A stretch of DNA of 64,000 bases, taken from Vibrio pomeroyi. GTDB taxonomy: Bacteria > Pseudomonadota > Gammaproteobacteria > Enterobacterales > Vibrionaceae. Below the pieces are notes generated by a model. The model was not told where the DNA came from. It did not search any database and saw only the letters and a program-made list of their open reading frames with translations. The position numbers were made by a program, and so were the translations under genes. Below, piece by piece: positions 1 to 9,622 of this stretch. Each line of letters opens with the position of its first letter. Within the stretch, counting starts at the first letter, position 1. The stretch spans positions 744,001 through 808,000 of the forward strand of contig CP090854.1 in assembly GCA_041879425.1 (NCBI GenBank), in the 5' to 3' direction.

Positions 1-1839
1 GTAGCCACTGTTAATGAACTAGATCTGGCAAAAAAACTTGCCCCTGAAATTAGTTTTCAGCAAATGCTTGTGACTTTGGGTAGCGAGGAAAAACCAGGTG
101 AAATTCAGGCCTTAGATGCAGAATTACAGAAAAAACAACCAGACATTACTGACCTCTCTGTTAAAAAATTGGAGGAGAGTAAAGCGAACGTTGAAGCAAC
201 ACATCAAAGCTTGAACGAAGTATCAGATGAACTCGCGAAAGCAAGTGAGGGTCTATCATTCAAACAGCTATATGGTGCCGTGCTTGACTTGCAAGGTACG
301 AGTGAAGAGCAGTGTCCAGCTTGTAAAACGCCTTTAGAGCAGGTCACACAGAATCCATTTGTATTAGCTACAACCGAATTGGAAAAGCTTGGTCATTTAG
401 CGAAATTAGAAACGAAGCAAACTCAGGCTAAAGCTGAGTTTTCTAAAGCAATTCAGTCGGTTCATACTATAGTTTCTACTTGTGTAAAATATAATAAAGA
501 AGGTGAAAATCTTCTTATTCCTCACATTGTCGACGATAGTACGACATTAGGTTGGACTTGGTGGCAAAGCCTAAACCAAGAGGGAGATCAGGTAACGCCA
601 TGGGCATTGTTAGTTGAGCAAGTTAAGCTACTTGAGCAACGTGATGTTGAAGTTAAACAAGCTAACGAAGAACGAAAGCCTAAACAGGAAAAGCTAAAGA
701 AACTTCGTGAGCTTAAAGAGCAAGCAACAAAGTTACAGACCCAGCGCACCACTTATGATGATGCTATAAAAAAAGCACAGCAAGCGATTGAGGCTTTTGA
801 TGAAAAAAATAAAGAACTAATTACGGAAGCTGAAGCAGAGAAAGCAGTTGTAGCAGCGAATAGACAAATAGCAGACAGCTACAAACAATTCGTCGATATG
901 CTCTTTGAATACAAAGAGAAGCTACCCAGTAAGCTTGTTGCTGATTTAGGCGAGCTTGTTACGCAGTTATACAATGCCTTTAACCGTTATGATGCACCTA
1001 AAGATCAATTAGCAGCAATAAAGCTGCCGCTGGCTTCTGGAGAGCGCATTGAAATTTCTTATCAGTCTGAACCAGCAAAGTTCTTCGATGCGCTGCACGT
1101 GTTGAGTGAAGGACATATTCGTTGTATTGGTCTATCAATTCTGCTGGCTAAAAACCTGAAAACAGATAGTCCACTTCTCATCTTTGATGATCCAGTTAAC
1201 GCTATTGACGACGAGCACCGTAAAGCTATTCGAGAAACGCTGTACAAGGATGATTTTTTCAAGGAAAAACAGATCATTTTGGCCTGTCATGGTGAGGAAT
1301 TCCTCAAAAATATTCATCAAGATATTGGAAAGGAAGCGGCAAGAGAGTCGGCAACATACAAGTTCTTACCGCAACGTGGAGAATCACACATCCAGGTAGC
1401 ATCCTTCACTTGCCCACCTAATTATGTGCTTGCCGCAACTACTCACTTGGAAAGTGCAGAATATCGCAATGCTCTGGCTTCCTCTCGACGTGCTTTAGAG
1501 CATTTAAGCGAAAAAGCATGGGGGCATTACAGCAGACACTGTGATAAAAGCGATGGACTGATTAGTGTTTCAAAGAGGGCTCCACATTTACCACATGATT
1601 TAAGGGCTCTTGCTGAAAATTTGAAGGCTAAAATTAATCGCTCTAAAGCGGAGATCCCGAATAAAATAGAAATTGTAAGTGCATTCGAAACTCTGCTAGG
1701 TGTCAGCGGGCAAGACCCTCATTGGCTTTATTTGAATAAGGGGACTCACGAAGAAGCCGACAGAGATGAATTTGAATACGGGACTGTTGAAACCATAGTT
1801 TCAGCTTTGAATGCTCTTGATGAAGCGCTGGTTGGTTAG
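1..1839 (+). CDS. SMC/Rad50-like ABC ATPase with zinc-hook, C-terminal part (5' truncated by window)
   Basis: The frame is open from base 1, so the gene begins outside the window; 612 residues are visible. They show a coiled-coil, Lys/Glu-rich segment, a CPAC zinc-hook motif (fragment residues 105-108), more coiled coil, an ABC signature-like LSEGH (368-372), a Walker B LLIFDDP with D-loop (392-398) and an H-loop His near 430. About 150 residues of unrecognised helical sequence follow, with a conserved-looking LNKGTHEE near the end. The Walker A half must lie upstream. Rad50/SbcC, RloC and several phage-defence ATPases share this architecture. I infer a DNA- or RNA-related ATPase, possibly of a defence system, but cannot name it. 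Its place beside ssrA, a common island insertion site, supports an accessory origin. Confidence 0.75.
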   Translation, partial: VATVNELDLAKKLAPEISFQQMLVTLGSEEKPGEIQALDAELQKKQPDITDLSVKKLEESKANVEATHQSLNEVSDELAKASEGLSFKQLYGAVLDLQGTSEEQCPACKTPLEQVTQNPFVLATTELEKLGHLAKLETKQTQAKAEFSKAIQSVHTIVSTCVKYNKEGENLLIPHIVDDSTTLGWTWWQSLNQEGDQVTPWALLVEQVKLLEQRDVEVKQANEERKPKQEKLKKLRELKEQATKLQTQRTTYDDAIKKAQQAIEAFDEKNKELITEAEAEKAVVAANRQIADSYKQFVDMLFEYKEKLPSKLVADLGELVTQLYNAFNRYDAPKDQLAAIKLPLASGERIEISYQSEPAKFFDALHVLSEGHIRCIGLSILLAKNLKTDSPLLIFDDPVNAIDDEHRKAIRETLYKDDFFKEKQIILACHGEEFLKNIHQDIGKEAARESATYKFLPQRGESHIQVASFTCPPNYVLAATTHLESAEYRNALASSRRALEHLSEKAWGHYSRHCDKSDGLISVSKRAPHLPHDLRALAENLKAKINRSKAEIPNKIEIVSAFETLLGVSGQDPHWLYLNKGTHEEADRDEFEYGTVETIVSALNALDEALVG

Positions 1840-2402
1840 TAGGTTGCAGATAAAACTTGTTGGCATACTGTTTTCGAAGTTTCGGACTAGCTTTTTGAGT
1901 AAACGGCTTGACCTTAAGCTAATTTATCTAATCTGATGACAGCGTGTTGGGCGGAAATTTCTAACACGCTTCTGTCCAGCTTCGTGCTGGCGGTGTAGAT
2001 CAACGTATGTGATCAACGTAACGCAGACCTGCCCCATTATCACTTTCGGTTATGACATTCACGTTCGTAGACAACCGGAATTTACCCAAATCATGCTCAT
2101 GTACCGACAACAAGACTCATGCAGCAAAAATGATTTTCTATATCGGTAAGGTCGCTTCGGGAAAAAGCGAATTACTCCAACTATTTTAAACATTTGTGCT
2201 CCGAGATGTGTTACTACGTAGTTGGAGCAATTTTTAAACTTCAACTTTTCGCTGTACCTCTTTTAGGTTTTTTACCCTTTTTAAAACTAAGTATCTCATA
2301 TATAGCATTTTATCTCCGGTGACTTATGTCACGAAACTTGAGTAGCCACTAAAGCTATCCTCTTCTAAACTTTATGCATATGAGAAAAAGAGGTGCTGGA
2401 AG
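1840..2402. other. Intergenic region, no gene recognised
   Basis: AT-rich spacer of about 560 bases between the ATPase and the kinase operon. I see an inverted repeat (AGCGTGTT at 1941-1948 with AACACGCT at 1963-1970) and a short CCAGC/GCTGG hairpin near 1976-1990, neither with a T tract. The only ORF (2059-2244, minus) has no convincing start context and no recognisable domain. Promoter elements for the downstream operon probably lie in 2280-2390 but are not distinctive. Confidence 0.4.
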
Positions 2403-2540
2403 GTGAATAAAACAAACGTATTGGTATGGGTAACATTAATTGTTTGGTTATTGATGGTTGCTTGCTTTTTTTATTATATTGAAAAAGAAAGCTTTATACC
2501 TGTTATCCATGAATTTCATCTGGAGGACTCAAGTGAATTA
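2403..2540 (+). CDS. Small single-pass membrane protein, coupled to histidine kinase
   Basis: A GTG-started frame of 45 codons, preceded by a ribosome-binding-like AGAGGTG. It encodes a short N-terminus, one hydrophobic stretch (about residues 6-24, [17 protein letters not shown]) and a polar tail ending SSEL. Its TAA stop (2538-2540) overlaps the GTG start of the kinase at 2533, an arrangement typical of translational coupling. I do not recognise the family. A role as a small accessory or membrane partner of the kinase is inference from the overlap. It could also be only a coupling leader. Confidence 0.5.
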
Positions 2541-4329
2541 TAAATACTCACAAAAGTTCAATGTTATGGAAGCTTTAATTGCGCTAGCAATAGGCATAAC
2601 TCTCAGTTTTTTCTTTTCATTTAAAACTCAAAACTCCCTTCTAGAGGCCACTGAAAGCTCAATCGTTGCTCATTCTGCAAGCCTTGTCCACATGAGAAGC
2701 TATATACATTTAACTCAGAGAGAAGATGGTGACCACAAGATAAATAAACTACTTTCTGAAATACAAAAGCTAACCTCTGAGTTAAACACTTTAAAAGAAG
2801 CTAGCAACGACATTAACGTTAGATTTCCTCAAATGATTTGGGTAGGAAATCCCCTCCCTTCTGTAGTTGAGGAGTACGTAAAAACTGCGGATAAACAGTT
2901 GGTATTGCTTGATAAAATGCTTAAAGCAAAACAACAGATAGTACCAGAGGTTTCATTAATCGAATTAGAGAGGCAGGTGTTTTCAGAAGAGATGGATGAA
3001 GCAGCGGAACATGTTCATGAACGTTTGATGGATAACATCTTCTTAACCAGTAAAGCAGCCGTCTATACTTTAATACTATTCATTATTTTAATATTCTCTG
3101 CCGTTTTTCTTTATCTCAATCATTACATTATAGAGTTGAAGAAGACCAAGCTAGCATTACAGGTAGCTGTAAATAAGGCAGAGGAAGCCAACTTAGCTAA
3201 GTCTATGTTTTTAGCAACAATGAGTCATGAGATAAGAACTCCAATGAATGGTGTTATAGGAATGACACAGTTACTCATATCGGATAATAAAGATCCAAGT
3301 ATTCAGACGCACTTAGATACGCTATTGGAGTCAGGTGAACACCTAATGGTGGTCATAAACGAAATTCTTGATTTTTCAAATCTAGAACAAGGAAGTTTAG
3401 TTTTTGTTCAGGAAGAATTTGAGCTAAGCAAACTATTGGTCCCTATAAAAAATTCTTTTCAACCACAGGCTTCTGAAAAAAAACTTCAGCTTATATTCGA
3501 CACCAATAGCTTGCCTGAAGATCTAATTTTAGTCGGTGATAAAACTCGTATACGTCAAGTTATTTACAATTTAGTGGGTAATGCCATCAAGTTCACCTCT
3601 GATGGACAGGTTAAGGTTGTTTTAAAATATGAAAGTGATAAAAATGAGCTTTGTATTCAGGTATCTGATACCGGAATTGGCATACCATCCCATCGTTTAA
3701 AAGGCATTTTTAATGCGTTCGAACAAGCAGATGTTAGAACGATGCACGATTTTGGAGGTACAGGGTTAGGTTTATCCATCGTGAAAAAAATATGCTTATC
3801 AATGGGGGGGGATATTACTGTTACAAGTGAGTTAGGTTCAGGAAGCTGCTTTGTGGCAAAGGTGATAAGCCCAAGAGTAACCACCCTCCGAGATCAAAGA
3901 ACGCTCTCAGGCGAAAAAGACTTTTCCGGTAAGTCAGTCCTTATCGTTGAGGATAACCGTGTTAATCAGCTTGTTGCTCAACGATTGTGTCAAAAGTTAG
4001 GGTTTACTACCTATATTGCATCTAATGGTATAGAAGCTGTTAAAAGGGTGCGCGAATGTTCTTTTGACGTAATCTTGATGGATCATCAAATGCCACAAAT
4101 GGGGGGCATAGAAGCGACAAAATTAATACGAAATGAGCATGCTTTTCAGGGTATTATTCTTGGATGTACCGCTGATGTTACCAAAGATACAGCCATAGCA
4201 TTCGTGGACGCTGGTGCCAATGGAGTAATAACAAAGCCCTTACAATTAGACTCTTTAGGGGAGTTAATAGCACGCAGCGTAACGCTGGCTTGTAATGCGA
4301 GTCGTGATCATCATGTCGTGTTGGAATAG
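2533..4329 (+). CDS. Hybrid sensor histidine kinase/response regulator
   Basis: 598 residues from a GTG at 2533, chosen because GGAGG lies 6 bases upstream and it overlaps the upstream stop; a longer frame opens at 2458 but has no ribosome site. TM1 is at about 12-30, a periplasmic sensor region of about 140 residues follows, and TM2 is at 177-199. Then come HisKA with [14 protein letters not shown] (phospho-accepting His232), HATPase_c with N-box Asn346/350, DTGIGIP (379-385) and GGTGLGLS, and a REC domain with acidic pair ED (473-474), phospho-Asp517 and Lys568. All key residues are present. There is no HPt domain, so phosphate must pass to a separate HPt protein or regulator. No cognate regulator is visible, and the ligand is unknown. 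Confidence 0.92.
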   Translation: MNYKYSQKFNVMEALIALAIGITLSFFFSFKTQNSLLEATESSIVAHSASLVHMRSYIHLTQREDGDHKINKLLSEIQKLTSELNTLKEASNDINVRFPQMIWVGNPLPSVVEEYVKTADKQLVLLDKMLKAKQQIVPEVSLIELERQVFSEEMDEAAEHVHERLMDNIFLTSKAAVYTLILFIILIFSAVFLYLNHYIIELKKTKLALQVAVNKAEEANLAKSMFLATMSHEIRTPMNGVIGMTQLLISDNKDPSIQTHLDTLLESGEHLMVVINEILDFSNLEQGSLVFVQEEFELSKLLVPIKNSFQPQASEKKLQLIFDTNSLPEDLILVGDKTRIRQVIYNLVGNAIKFTSDGQVKVVLKYESDKNELCIQVSDTGIGIPSHRLKGIFNAFEQADVRTMHDFGGTGLGLSIVKKICLSMGGDITVTSELGSGSCFVAKVISPRVTTLRDQRTLSGEKDFSGKSVLIVEDNRVNQLVAQRLCQKLGFTTYIASNGIEAVKRVRECSFDVILMDHQMPQMGGIEATKLIRNEHAFQGIILGCTADVTKDTAIAFVDAGANGVITKPLQLDSLGELIARSVTLACNASRDHHVVLE

Positions 4330-4833
4330 ATGTCAGTCCGACTCATATTGAATCAAAGAGTTGATTCTTTGAGTAAAAGAGATAGCCTCAATGCTAGAAT
4401 GCGCTATTTTTTACGTCGTCTGTAGAGGGGAAATATCGGAACTGTTGTCTGAAGGGGGGATGCAGCTTAAATAGAATAAGGCAAAACATAGAACCTTGCC
4501 TATTAGTATTTATTCATTACTGATTTTCACATGTAGTGTGGGCTTGGCTGGTTCAGAATACATAAAGTAATGAATTGAGGGTTATTTAGACCATCGACCC
4601 TAAATGATTTCTGTCCAGAGGCTTCTCAGATTGAATTTTTTACCGTGGTACTTTCTAACATAGAAGTGCGCCATTGTGTTGTAGCTAGATTTTCAGCCGA
4701 TAGTTATCGTCATCGATTCTTCATACATTTTTAATGCAAGTATTGGAAGAGAACTGAAAAAGTGTGTAAGAAATCTTGGTCGATTCAATAAGCGACTAAA
4801 GGTTTAGAAAACTAAAGTTCTAGATAAAAGAAA
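4330..4833. other. Intergenic region between kinase and tmRNA
   Basis: About 500 bases without a supportable gene. A small hairpin directly after the kinase (GAATCAA/TTGATTC, 4350-4367, followed by a short T run) may terminate the kinase transcript. A second inverted repeat (AAGGCAA/TTGCCT) lies around 4480-4507. I see no integrase gene fragment or obvious attachment repeat here. Confidence 0.4.
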
Positions 4834-4860
4834 AGCCGTATATTCACTGAATATACGGCT
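4822..4860 (-). terminator. Rho-independent terminator of tmRNA copy A
   Basis: Perfect 12-bp stem (AGCCGTATATTC, 4834-4845, with its complement 4849-4860), 3-base loop, and a T-rich tail TTTTCTTTTATC on the minus strand (4822-4833). It lies 7 bases beyond the mature 3' end of the complete tmRNA copy. Confidence 0.9.
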
Positions 4861-4867
4861 TCTCGAA

Positions 4868-5233
4868 TGTGGAGGTGGGGGGAGTTGAACCCCCGTCCAA
4901 AAATCATTCATCATTGGTACTACATGCTTAGTCGATCTTTAAATTCACCAAGTACCTGCGAACCGACACGCTAGTAAATGACTATCCTGAATTATATTTC
5001 GAACTTCATCTCTCAGGCGGGAGAATCCGATCTAGCTCGTTTGGGTTTGACTCTTTGTTGTTCCCCGTCTTACAAGCGGAAGCTAGGGCAAAGAGGCTCT
5101 CAGCAGGTTATTAAGCTGCTAGTGCGTAGTTTTCGTCGTTTGCGACTATTTTTTTGCGGCTTTTAACGTGGCCAACCGCCCCACGGCATGCACCTCAGAC
5201 TTCAAAATTCCTGTCGAATCCTAAATCACCCCC
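4868..5233 (-). ncRNA. ssrA: tmRNA, complete copy (copy A)
   Basis: Transfer-messenger RNA for ribosome rescue with SmpB. On the minus strand the 5' end GGGGGTG pairs fully with the 3' CACCTCC to form the acceptor stem, keeping the G3.U wobble recognised by alanyl-tRNA synthetase. The T arm GGGGG-TTCAACT-CCCCC is intact. The reading frame encodes the tag ANDENYALAA followed by TAATAA, as in other Vibrio. Compared with copy B the fifth acceptor pair is G-C instead of C-G, a compensated change. The encoded 3' end reads ACA, not ACCA, so CCA would have to be finished by nucleotidyltransferase. A strong terminator follows. The pseudoknot region differs from copy B at many positions, so this is a diverged copy rather than a fresh duplicate. 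It is probably the functional tmRNA. Confidence 0.9.
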
Positions 5234-5449
5234 GTTGTGTATAAATCGATTCGCAATTTATACGGTGCATTTTATGAATCTGAGGTTCATAAAACGACTT
5301 ATTCGCTTACTAAAGTTATGAATAATATTATCATAACCAAGAATTTATGCAATGTTTTATGAAAAATACGATTACCAGATAAACTGTCGTTGAACTCTTA
5401 CTCAGTAAGGCTTTTCATAAAAAGACACTAAAATTAAGACTTGATGGTA

Positions 5450-5801
5450 GAGTTGAACCCGCGTCCAAAAATCATTCATCATTGGTACTACATGCTTAGT
5501 CGATCTTTAATTTCACCAGCAACCTGCGAACCGACACGCTAGTTAAAGGCTAACCTGAATTATAATTCGCGCTTTTCCTCTCAGGTGGGAGAAGCCACGC
5601 TAGCTAGTTTGGGTTTGATCTCTTATTGGTCCCCGTCTTACGAGCGGAAGCTAGGGTAAGAGAGCTCTGAGCAGGTTATTAAGCTGCTAGTGCGTAGTTT
5701 TCGTCGTTTGCGACTATTTTTTTGCGGCTTTTTACGTGGCCAACCGCCCCACGGCATGCACCTCAGACTTCAAAATTCCTGTCGAATCCTAAATCAGCCC
5801 C
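5450..5801 (-). pseudogene. ssrA: tmRNA, second copy with lost 3' acceptor end (copy B)
   Basis: Second ssrA directly upstream of copy A and next to smpB, the usual Vibrio position. It starts GGGGCTGATTTAG on the minus strand and encodes the same tag peptide. The sequence follows the tmRNA pattern to the T loop (GCGGGTTCAACTC) and then breaks off: instead of the CCCGC T-stem half and the CAGCTCC acceptor strand it reads CTACCATCAAG. The T stem and acceptor stem therefore cannot form, and no terminator follows. It is likely non-functional for aminoacylation. A candidate promoter is TAGACA-N16-TACTAT upstream of 5801. The break at the T loop is where ssrA-targeting integrases usually act, so it may be a scar of an integration or excision event. 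Confidence 0.8.
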
Positions 5802-5867
5802 AAGTGTTATTCGCATAGTACCAGAAAAGCTTAACCTGTCTAGCACTGTGCGTTTAAGTGCTTAAAA

Positions 5868-6353
5868 TTAACGCAAATTACTCTTCATAATTCGTGCTTT
5901 ATCTCTCGCCCAATCTTTTTCTTTCATATCAGTACGTTTATCGTGCAGCTTTTTACCTTTCGCTACGCCAACTTTAATCTTCGCCCAAGAGCGAGACCAG
6001 TAAAGTGCGGTTGCGACAAGTGTCATGCCTTCACGGTTAATACGACCGATAAGGTTGTCGAGTTCTTTTCTCGACATAAGGAGTTTACGGATACGTGTTG
6101 GGTTCGCCACGATATGAGTACTCGCTTGAGTAAGCGGAGTGATCGTCATACCACTGATGAATGCTTCGCCATCTCGGATGTAAACGTAGCTTTCTGCGAT
6201 ATTGGTTTTGCCTTCACGTAGGGATTTTACTTCCCAGCCTTGTAGCTCAAGCCCCGCTTCTATCTCATCATCGATGAAATATTCGTGGCGAGCTTTCTTA
6301 TTAAGCGCAATGGTATTACTACCGGCTTTTGATTTTGATTTATTCTTTGCCAT
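5868..6353 (-). CDS. smpB: SsrA-binding protein SmpB
   Basis: 161 residues from the ATG at 6353; the longer frame to 6422 is not used because MAKNKSK is the family start and GAGG lies just upstream. SmpB binds the tRNA-like part of tmRNA and brings it to stalled ribosomes. The OB-fold core ([19 protein letters not shown]) and the basic C-terminal tail with [15 protein letters not shown], which enters the vacant mRNA channel, are both intact. It lies 66 bases upstream of ssrA copy B on the same strand and is divergent from ratA. Confidence 0.97.
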   Translation of the reverse strand: MAKNKSKSKAGSNTIALNKKARHEYFIDDEIEAGLELQGWEVKSLREGKTNIAESYVYIRDGEAFISGMTITPLTQASTHIVANPTRIRKLLMSRKELDNLIGRINREGMTLVATALYWSRSWAKIKVGVAKGKKLHDKRTDMKEKDWARDKARIMKSNLR

Positions 6354-6472
6354 AATGGCCTCATTATACGGATTGCGCCCTAGTTGGGGAATCCTTTTTA
6401 TTTGCGCTCTGGCCCAATACAATTAAAATTGCAGTTTGTGTTAATGTAACGCTGTCTTTAACAGGAGTCTAT

Positions 6473-6901
6473 ATGCCAAAGGTTACTCGTTCAGCATTAG
6501 TGTCGTTTAGTGCCGACCAGATGTTCAGCCTGGTCAATGATGTTGCTCGTTATCACGAGTTTTTGCCAGGGTGTTCTGGTTCACGTGTGATCGAATCTTC
6601 AGATTCAACTATGGTGGCTTCGGTTGATGTATCTAAAGCCGGTATCAGCAAAACATTTACTACGTCTAACCGCTTAGCGGAAGGTGCTGAGATTTTGATG
6701 GAGCTGGTGGACGGCCCATTCAAGAAGCTGCAAGGCGGTTGGTATTTTACTCCGCTTGACGATCAAGCGTGTAAGGTTGAGCTTAAGTTGGAGTTTGAAT
6801 TTTCTAGCCGAATGATTGAAATGGCTTTTGGTAAGATTTTCAATGAGCTGACGAGCAATATGGTCAGTGCTTTTACTCAACGCGCGAAACAGGTTTACTA
6901 A
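6473..6901 (+). CDS. ratA: RatA/Coq10-like START-domain protein
   Basis: 142 residues, usual length for the family. The N-terminus (PKVTRSALVSFSADQMFSLV) and the YHEFLPGC motif are typical of the polyketide cyclase/START (Coq10) family called RatA or YfjG. In E. coli it was described as a toxin blocking 70S association; related proteins bind ubiquinone in respiration. It is followed after 3 bases by rnfH, the conserved ratA-rnfH pair, and is divergent from smpB as in other gammaproteobacteria. An AGGAG ribosome site precedes the ATG. Whether it acts as a toxin here cannot be told from sequence. Confidence 0.93.
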   Translation: MPKVTRSALVSFSADQMFSLVNDVARYHEFLPGCSGSRVIESSDSTMVASVDVSKAGISKTFTTSNRLAEGAEILMELVDGPFKKLQGGWYFTPLDDQACKVELKLEFEFSSRMIEMAFGKIFNELTSNMVSAFTQRAKQVY

Positions 6902-6904
6902 GCC

Positions 6905-7213
6905 ATGACTATTGAATCAGATATGATCCACGTAGAAGTTGTGTTTGCACTTCCACACGAGCAGCGTGTGTTTACCTTAGTTGTGAACAAGAACGCGACC
7001 GTTGAAGAGATCATTGCGCAGTCAGGTGTATTGGAGCTGTATCCAGAAATCGACTTGGCGAAAAACAAGGTTGGTGTATTCAGCCGTAACGTTAAGTTAG
7101 ATGCGACGGTTCGTGATAAAGACCGTATCGAAATCTATCGTGCTTTACTGGCAGATCCAAAAGAGATTCGCCGTAAGCGTGCCGAACAAGCGAAAGCCGC
7201 TGCTGCCAAGTAG
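6905..7213 (+). CDS. rnfH: RnfH family ubiquitin-like protein
   Basis: 102 residues with the beta-grasp RnfH/UPF0125 pattern ([45 protein letters not shown]). It starts 3 bases after the ratA stop, so the two are one transcript, ended by the terminator at 7242-7266. The old name RatB implies an antitoxin role that has not been established. Function is uncertain; the family call is firm. Confidence 0.92.
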   Translation: MTIESDMIHVEVVFALPHEQRVFTLVVNKNATVEEIIAQSGVLELYPEIDLAKNKVGVFSRNVKLDATVRDKDRIEIYRALLADPKEIRRKRAEQAKAAAAK

Positions 7214-7241
7214 TATTGTAAAACCGATTTGATTAAGAAGA

Positions 7242-7266
7242 GCTCGCGACATTAGCGAGCTTTTTT
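7242..7266 (+). terminator. Terminator of ratA-rnfH
   Basis: GCTCGC (7242-7247) pairs with GCGAGC (7255-7260), followed by six T (7261-7266). Confidence 0.85.
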
Positions 7267-7311
7267 GTGCCTGTTGGTTAGGCGCCGTGAGTTAATTTAT
7301 TAGGGGATATT

Positions 7312-7346
7312 AAAAAGCCTGCTCGTGTGAAATGAGCAGGCTTTTG
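7312..7346 (-). terminator. Terminator of bamE (possibly bidirectional)
   Basis: AGCCTGCTC (7316-7324) pairs with GAGCAGGCT (7334-7342). On the minus strand it is followed by TTTTTAATA, on the plus strand by TTTG, so it mainly serves bamE. Confidence 0.75.
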
Positions 7347-7357
7347 CGATTCATACC

Positions 7358-7416
7358 TTGTCGACTGATAGTTTTGTCGGCCGATAGTTTTATCGACTGA
7401 GAGTTTTGTCGACTGG
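7358..7416. repeat. 16-bp tandem repeat, about 3.7 copies, downstream of bamE
   Basis: Units TTGTCGACTGATAGTT (7358-7373), TTGTCGGCCGATAGTT (7374-7389), TTATCGACTGAGAGTT (7390-7405) and a partial TTGTCGACTGG (7406-7416). The array ends 4 bases before the bamE stop codon and lies inside its 3' untranslated region. Confidence 0.85.
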
Positions 7417-7420
7417 AAAG

Positions 7421-7780
7421 CTAGCGAAGGCTTTCGAAGAACTCATCACTGGCTTCAAAATCACCGTTGATCGTTACTAGAGTGCCAGTAGCATCAAAGT
7501 TCACGACAAGGTTTTTCTGAATAGGGTCGTTGTGACCTTTCTGATGGTGGTAGATGTAGTACCACGTATCTGGGTAGCCATTTTCGATAAGCATAGGTGA
7601 GCCCATAACGTAACGAACTTGTGTTTTTGTCATGCCAAACTTGAGCTGGTCGACAGCTTCTTGTTCAACATAGTTACCCTGATTGATGTCAATTCGATAA
7701 ACCAACTTCTCTAGTAGAGAGCAACCGGTCAACATTGTTAGTGCAAGTGGAACTGCAACTAACCACTTTTTAATTCGCAT
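7421..7780 (-). CDS. bamE: Outer membrane protein assembly factor BamE (SmpA)
   Basis: 119 residues from the ATG at 7780; the frame is open to 7906 but only [20 protein letters not shown] gives a lipoprotein signal, with lipobox LTGC and acylated Cys20. The mature part has the Bam[12 protein letters not shown] and [16 protein letters not shown] motifs. BamE is a small lipoprotein of the BAM complex that folds outer-membrane barrels. It is next to recN as in E. coli and is on the same strand, but recN has its own SOS-controlled promoter and ends 167 bases upstream. Confidence 0.95.
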   Translation of the reverse strand: MRIKKWLVAVPLALTMLTGCSLLEKLVYRIDINQGNYVEQEAVDQLKFGMTKTQVRYVMGSPMLIENGYPDTWYYIYHHQKGHNDPIQKNLVVNFDATGTLVTINGDFEASDEFFESLR

Positions 7781-7947
7781 AGTTTGAGATCTTTCTTCGC
7801 TAAAATACTGCCTGATAATAAACAAGCTCCAGCAAGAAGTAAAAAGCTCCTTGCGCTTTGAGCTTGTTATGACTGGCAATTTTGAATTTAGTTGCAAAAT
7901 TGCCAAGAATTTTCGGTAAATTATCAGAAAGTTGCTGAATATTTGAC

Positions 7948-9612
7948 CTAAGCTGCGATTAATAACTCTTTTGCGTTGGCAAGGGTCGATTCTGTAATTT
8001 GGCTGCCACCAAGCAAGCGAGCAAGCTCTGAAACGCGTTGTTGCTCATCAAGCGTGTGCATTTGCGTTTCTGTTTTACCCGACTTGGTACTCTTCGCCAC
8101 GAACAGTTGTTGGTGACCACAGCCTGCGACTTGAGGTAAGTGAGTCACACACATAACTTGCGTTGATTCACCTAGTGTACGCAGCATTTTTCCGACAACC
8201 GCAGCCGTTGGTCCACTGATACCCACATCGACTTCATCGAAGATGAGGCTTGGAGTGTCTACTTTCTGAGCCGTGATGACCTGAATCGCGAGTGAGATAC
8301 GTGATAGCTCACCACCAGAGGCTACTTTAGCAATTGGCTGCATTGGTTGGCCTGGGTTAGTCGACACAATAAAGGTCACGTTATCCATACCTAATGGCGA
8401 TGGATGTGTATTGGTGTTGTTCACTTCAATGGCAAACTGCGCTTTTTCCATGCTCAGTTCGTGCATGCTTTGCGTGATCAGTTTGTTCAACTCTTTCGCG
8501 TAACGTGTACGAGACTTATGAAGCTTTTCTGATTTCGCCACGAACGACTGGTATTGGTTTTCAACCTCGTTGGCTAATTCATCCAGCTTTTCATCAGAAC
8601 AATCCAGCGCTTCGACTTGCTGTAGCAAGTCTTGATGGTGCTTATAAAGTTCTTCTGGCAACACATGGTGTTTACGCGACATCGACATCACTTTAGAGAA
8701 GCGCTCTTCTACATAAGCCATGCGAGCAGGGTCGACATCAATGCTGTCTAGGTAACTTCTTAACTCGCTATTGGTCTCTTCGATCTGAATGATGGCTTCA
8801 GAGAGTAGGTTTGGTAGCTCAGCTAATCTTTCATCTAAATCAGCAAGTTGAATTAGGGAGTGATTGGCCGATTGCAGAATACCAAGCGCATTAACTTCTT
8901 CACCTTCGTAAATAAGTTCGATAGCTTGCTGGCAGGTTGAGGCCAATTCTCCGCTATTGGAGAGGCGCTTATGCTCTTGTTCGAGCTCTTCATATTCTTC
9001 CTCCCCAATAGATAACTCGTTTAGCTCTTTGATTTGATATTCAAGAAGCTGTTTTTGAGCTTGGTTTTGTTGGCTGTTTTCACGTAACTCTTTTAGATGG
9101 TTATCCGCTTGTCGCCATGCTTGGTAAGCGTTACGTGTCGACTTCAATAGGTTCAAGTGGCCTGCGTATTGATCAAGCATGGCCATTTGGTAGTCGCTCT
9201 TCATTAACTGATGGTGTGCGTGTTGACCATGAATGTTGATCAGCAGTTGTCCCAGTGATTTCAATTGTGAAAGAGGAACTGGGCTACCATTGATAAATGC
9301 ACGAGAACGACCTTCTTTAGAGATAGTTCTGCGTAGGATGCATTCACCGCCATCAAGCAGTTCGTTGTCTTCTAACCAGCGAGTTGCATGCAGATTGTTC
9401 TCAAGTAAAAAAGCGGCACTGACTTCGGTTTTCTCTTCACCTTGTCTAACCATTCCTGCATCTGATCTTCCTCCAAGGCATAAGCCTAAAGCATCGATAG
9501 CGATAGATTTACCTGCACCAGTTTCCCCGGTGATTGTTGTCATGCCTTTAGAGAGTTCTAGCTGTAAAGACTTAACAATAGCGAAATTATTAACACTTAA
9601 ATGAGCCAGCAT
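7948..9612 (-). CDS. recN: DNA repair protein RecN
   Basis: 554 residues, full family length. SMC-like ATPase of double-strand-break repair. Walker A GETGAGKS at 29-36, a central coiled coil (about 150-370), the signature [12 protein letters not shown] and Walker [13 protein letters not shown] in the C-terminal half. LexA boxes sit within 70 bases upstream of the start codon, matching its strong SOS induction in other gammaproteobacteria. It lies between bamE and nadK, all on the minus strand. Confidence 0.97.
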   Translation of the reverse strand: MLAHLSVNNFAIVKSLQLELSKGMTTITGETGAGKSIAIDALGLCLGGRSDAGMVRQGEEKTEVSAAFLLENNLHATRWLEDNELLDGGECILRRTISKEGRSRAFINGSPVPLSQLKSLGQLLINIHGQHAHHQLMKSDYQMAMLDQYAGHLNLLKSTRNAYQAWRQADNHLKELRENSQQNQAQKQLLEYQIKELNELSIGEEEYEELEQEHKRLSNSGELASTCQQAIELIYEGEEVNALGILQSANHSLIQLADLDERLAELPNLLSEAIIQIEETNSELRSYLDSIDVDPARMAYVEERFSKVMSMSRKHHVLPEELYKHHQDLLQQVEALDCSDEKLDELANEVENQYQSFVAKSEKLHKSRTRYAKELNKLITQSMHELSMEKAQFAIEVNNTNTHPSPLGMDNVTFIVSTNPGQPMQPIAKVASGGELSRISLAIQVITAQKVDTPSLIFDEVDVGISGPTAAVVGKMLRTLGESTQVMCVTHLPQVAGCGHQQLFVAKSTKSGKTETQMHTLDEQQRVSELARLLGGSQITESTLANAKELLIAA

Positions 9613-9622
9613 TTTTATTTAC

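Noticed and set aside
1941..1990. Inverted repeats resembling an integron attC or a terminator
   Set aside because: Core site motifs of attC could not be matched on both arms and no T tract follows.
2059..2244. 61-codon minus-strand frame in the ssrA-adjacent region
   Set aside because: Basic, Cys-rich random-looking translation, no start context, no family.
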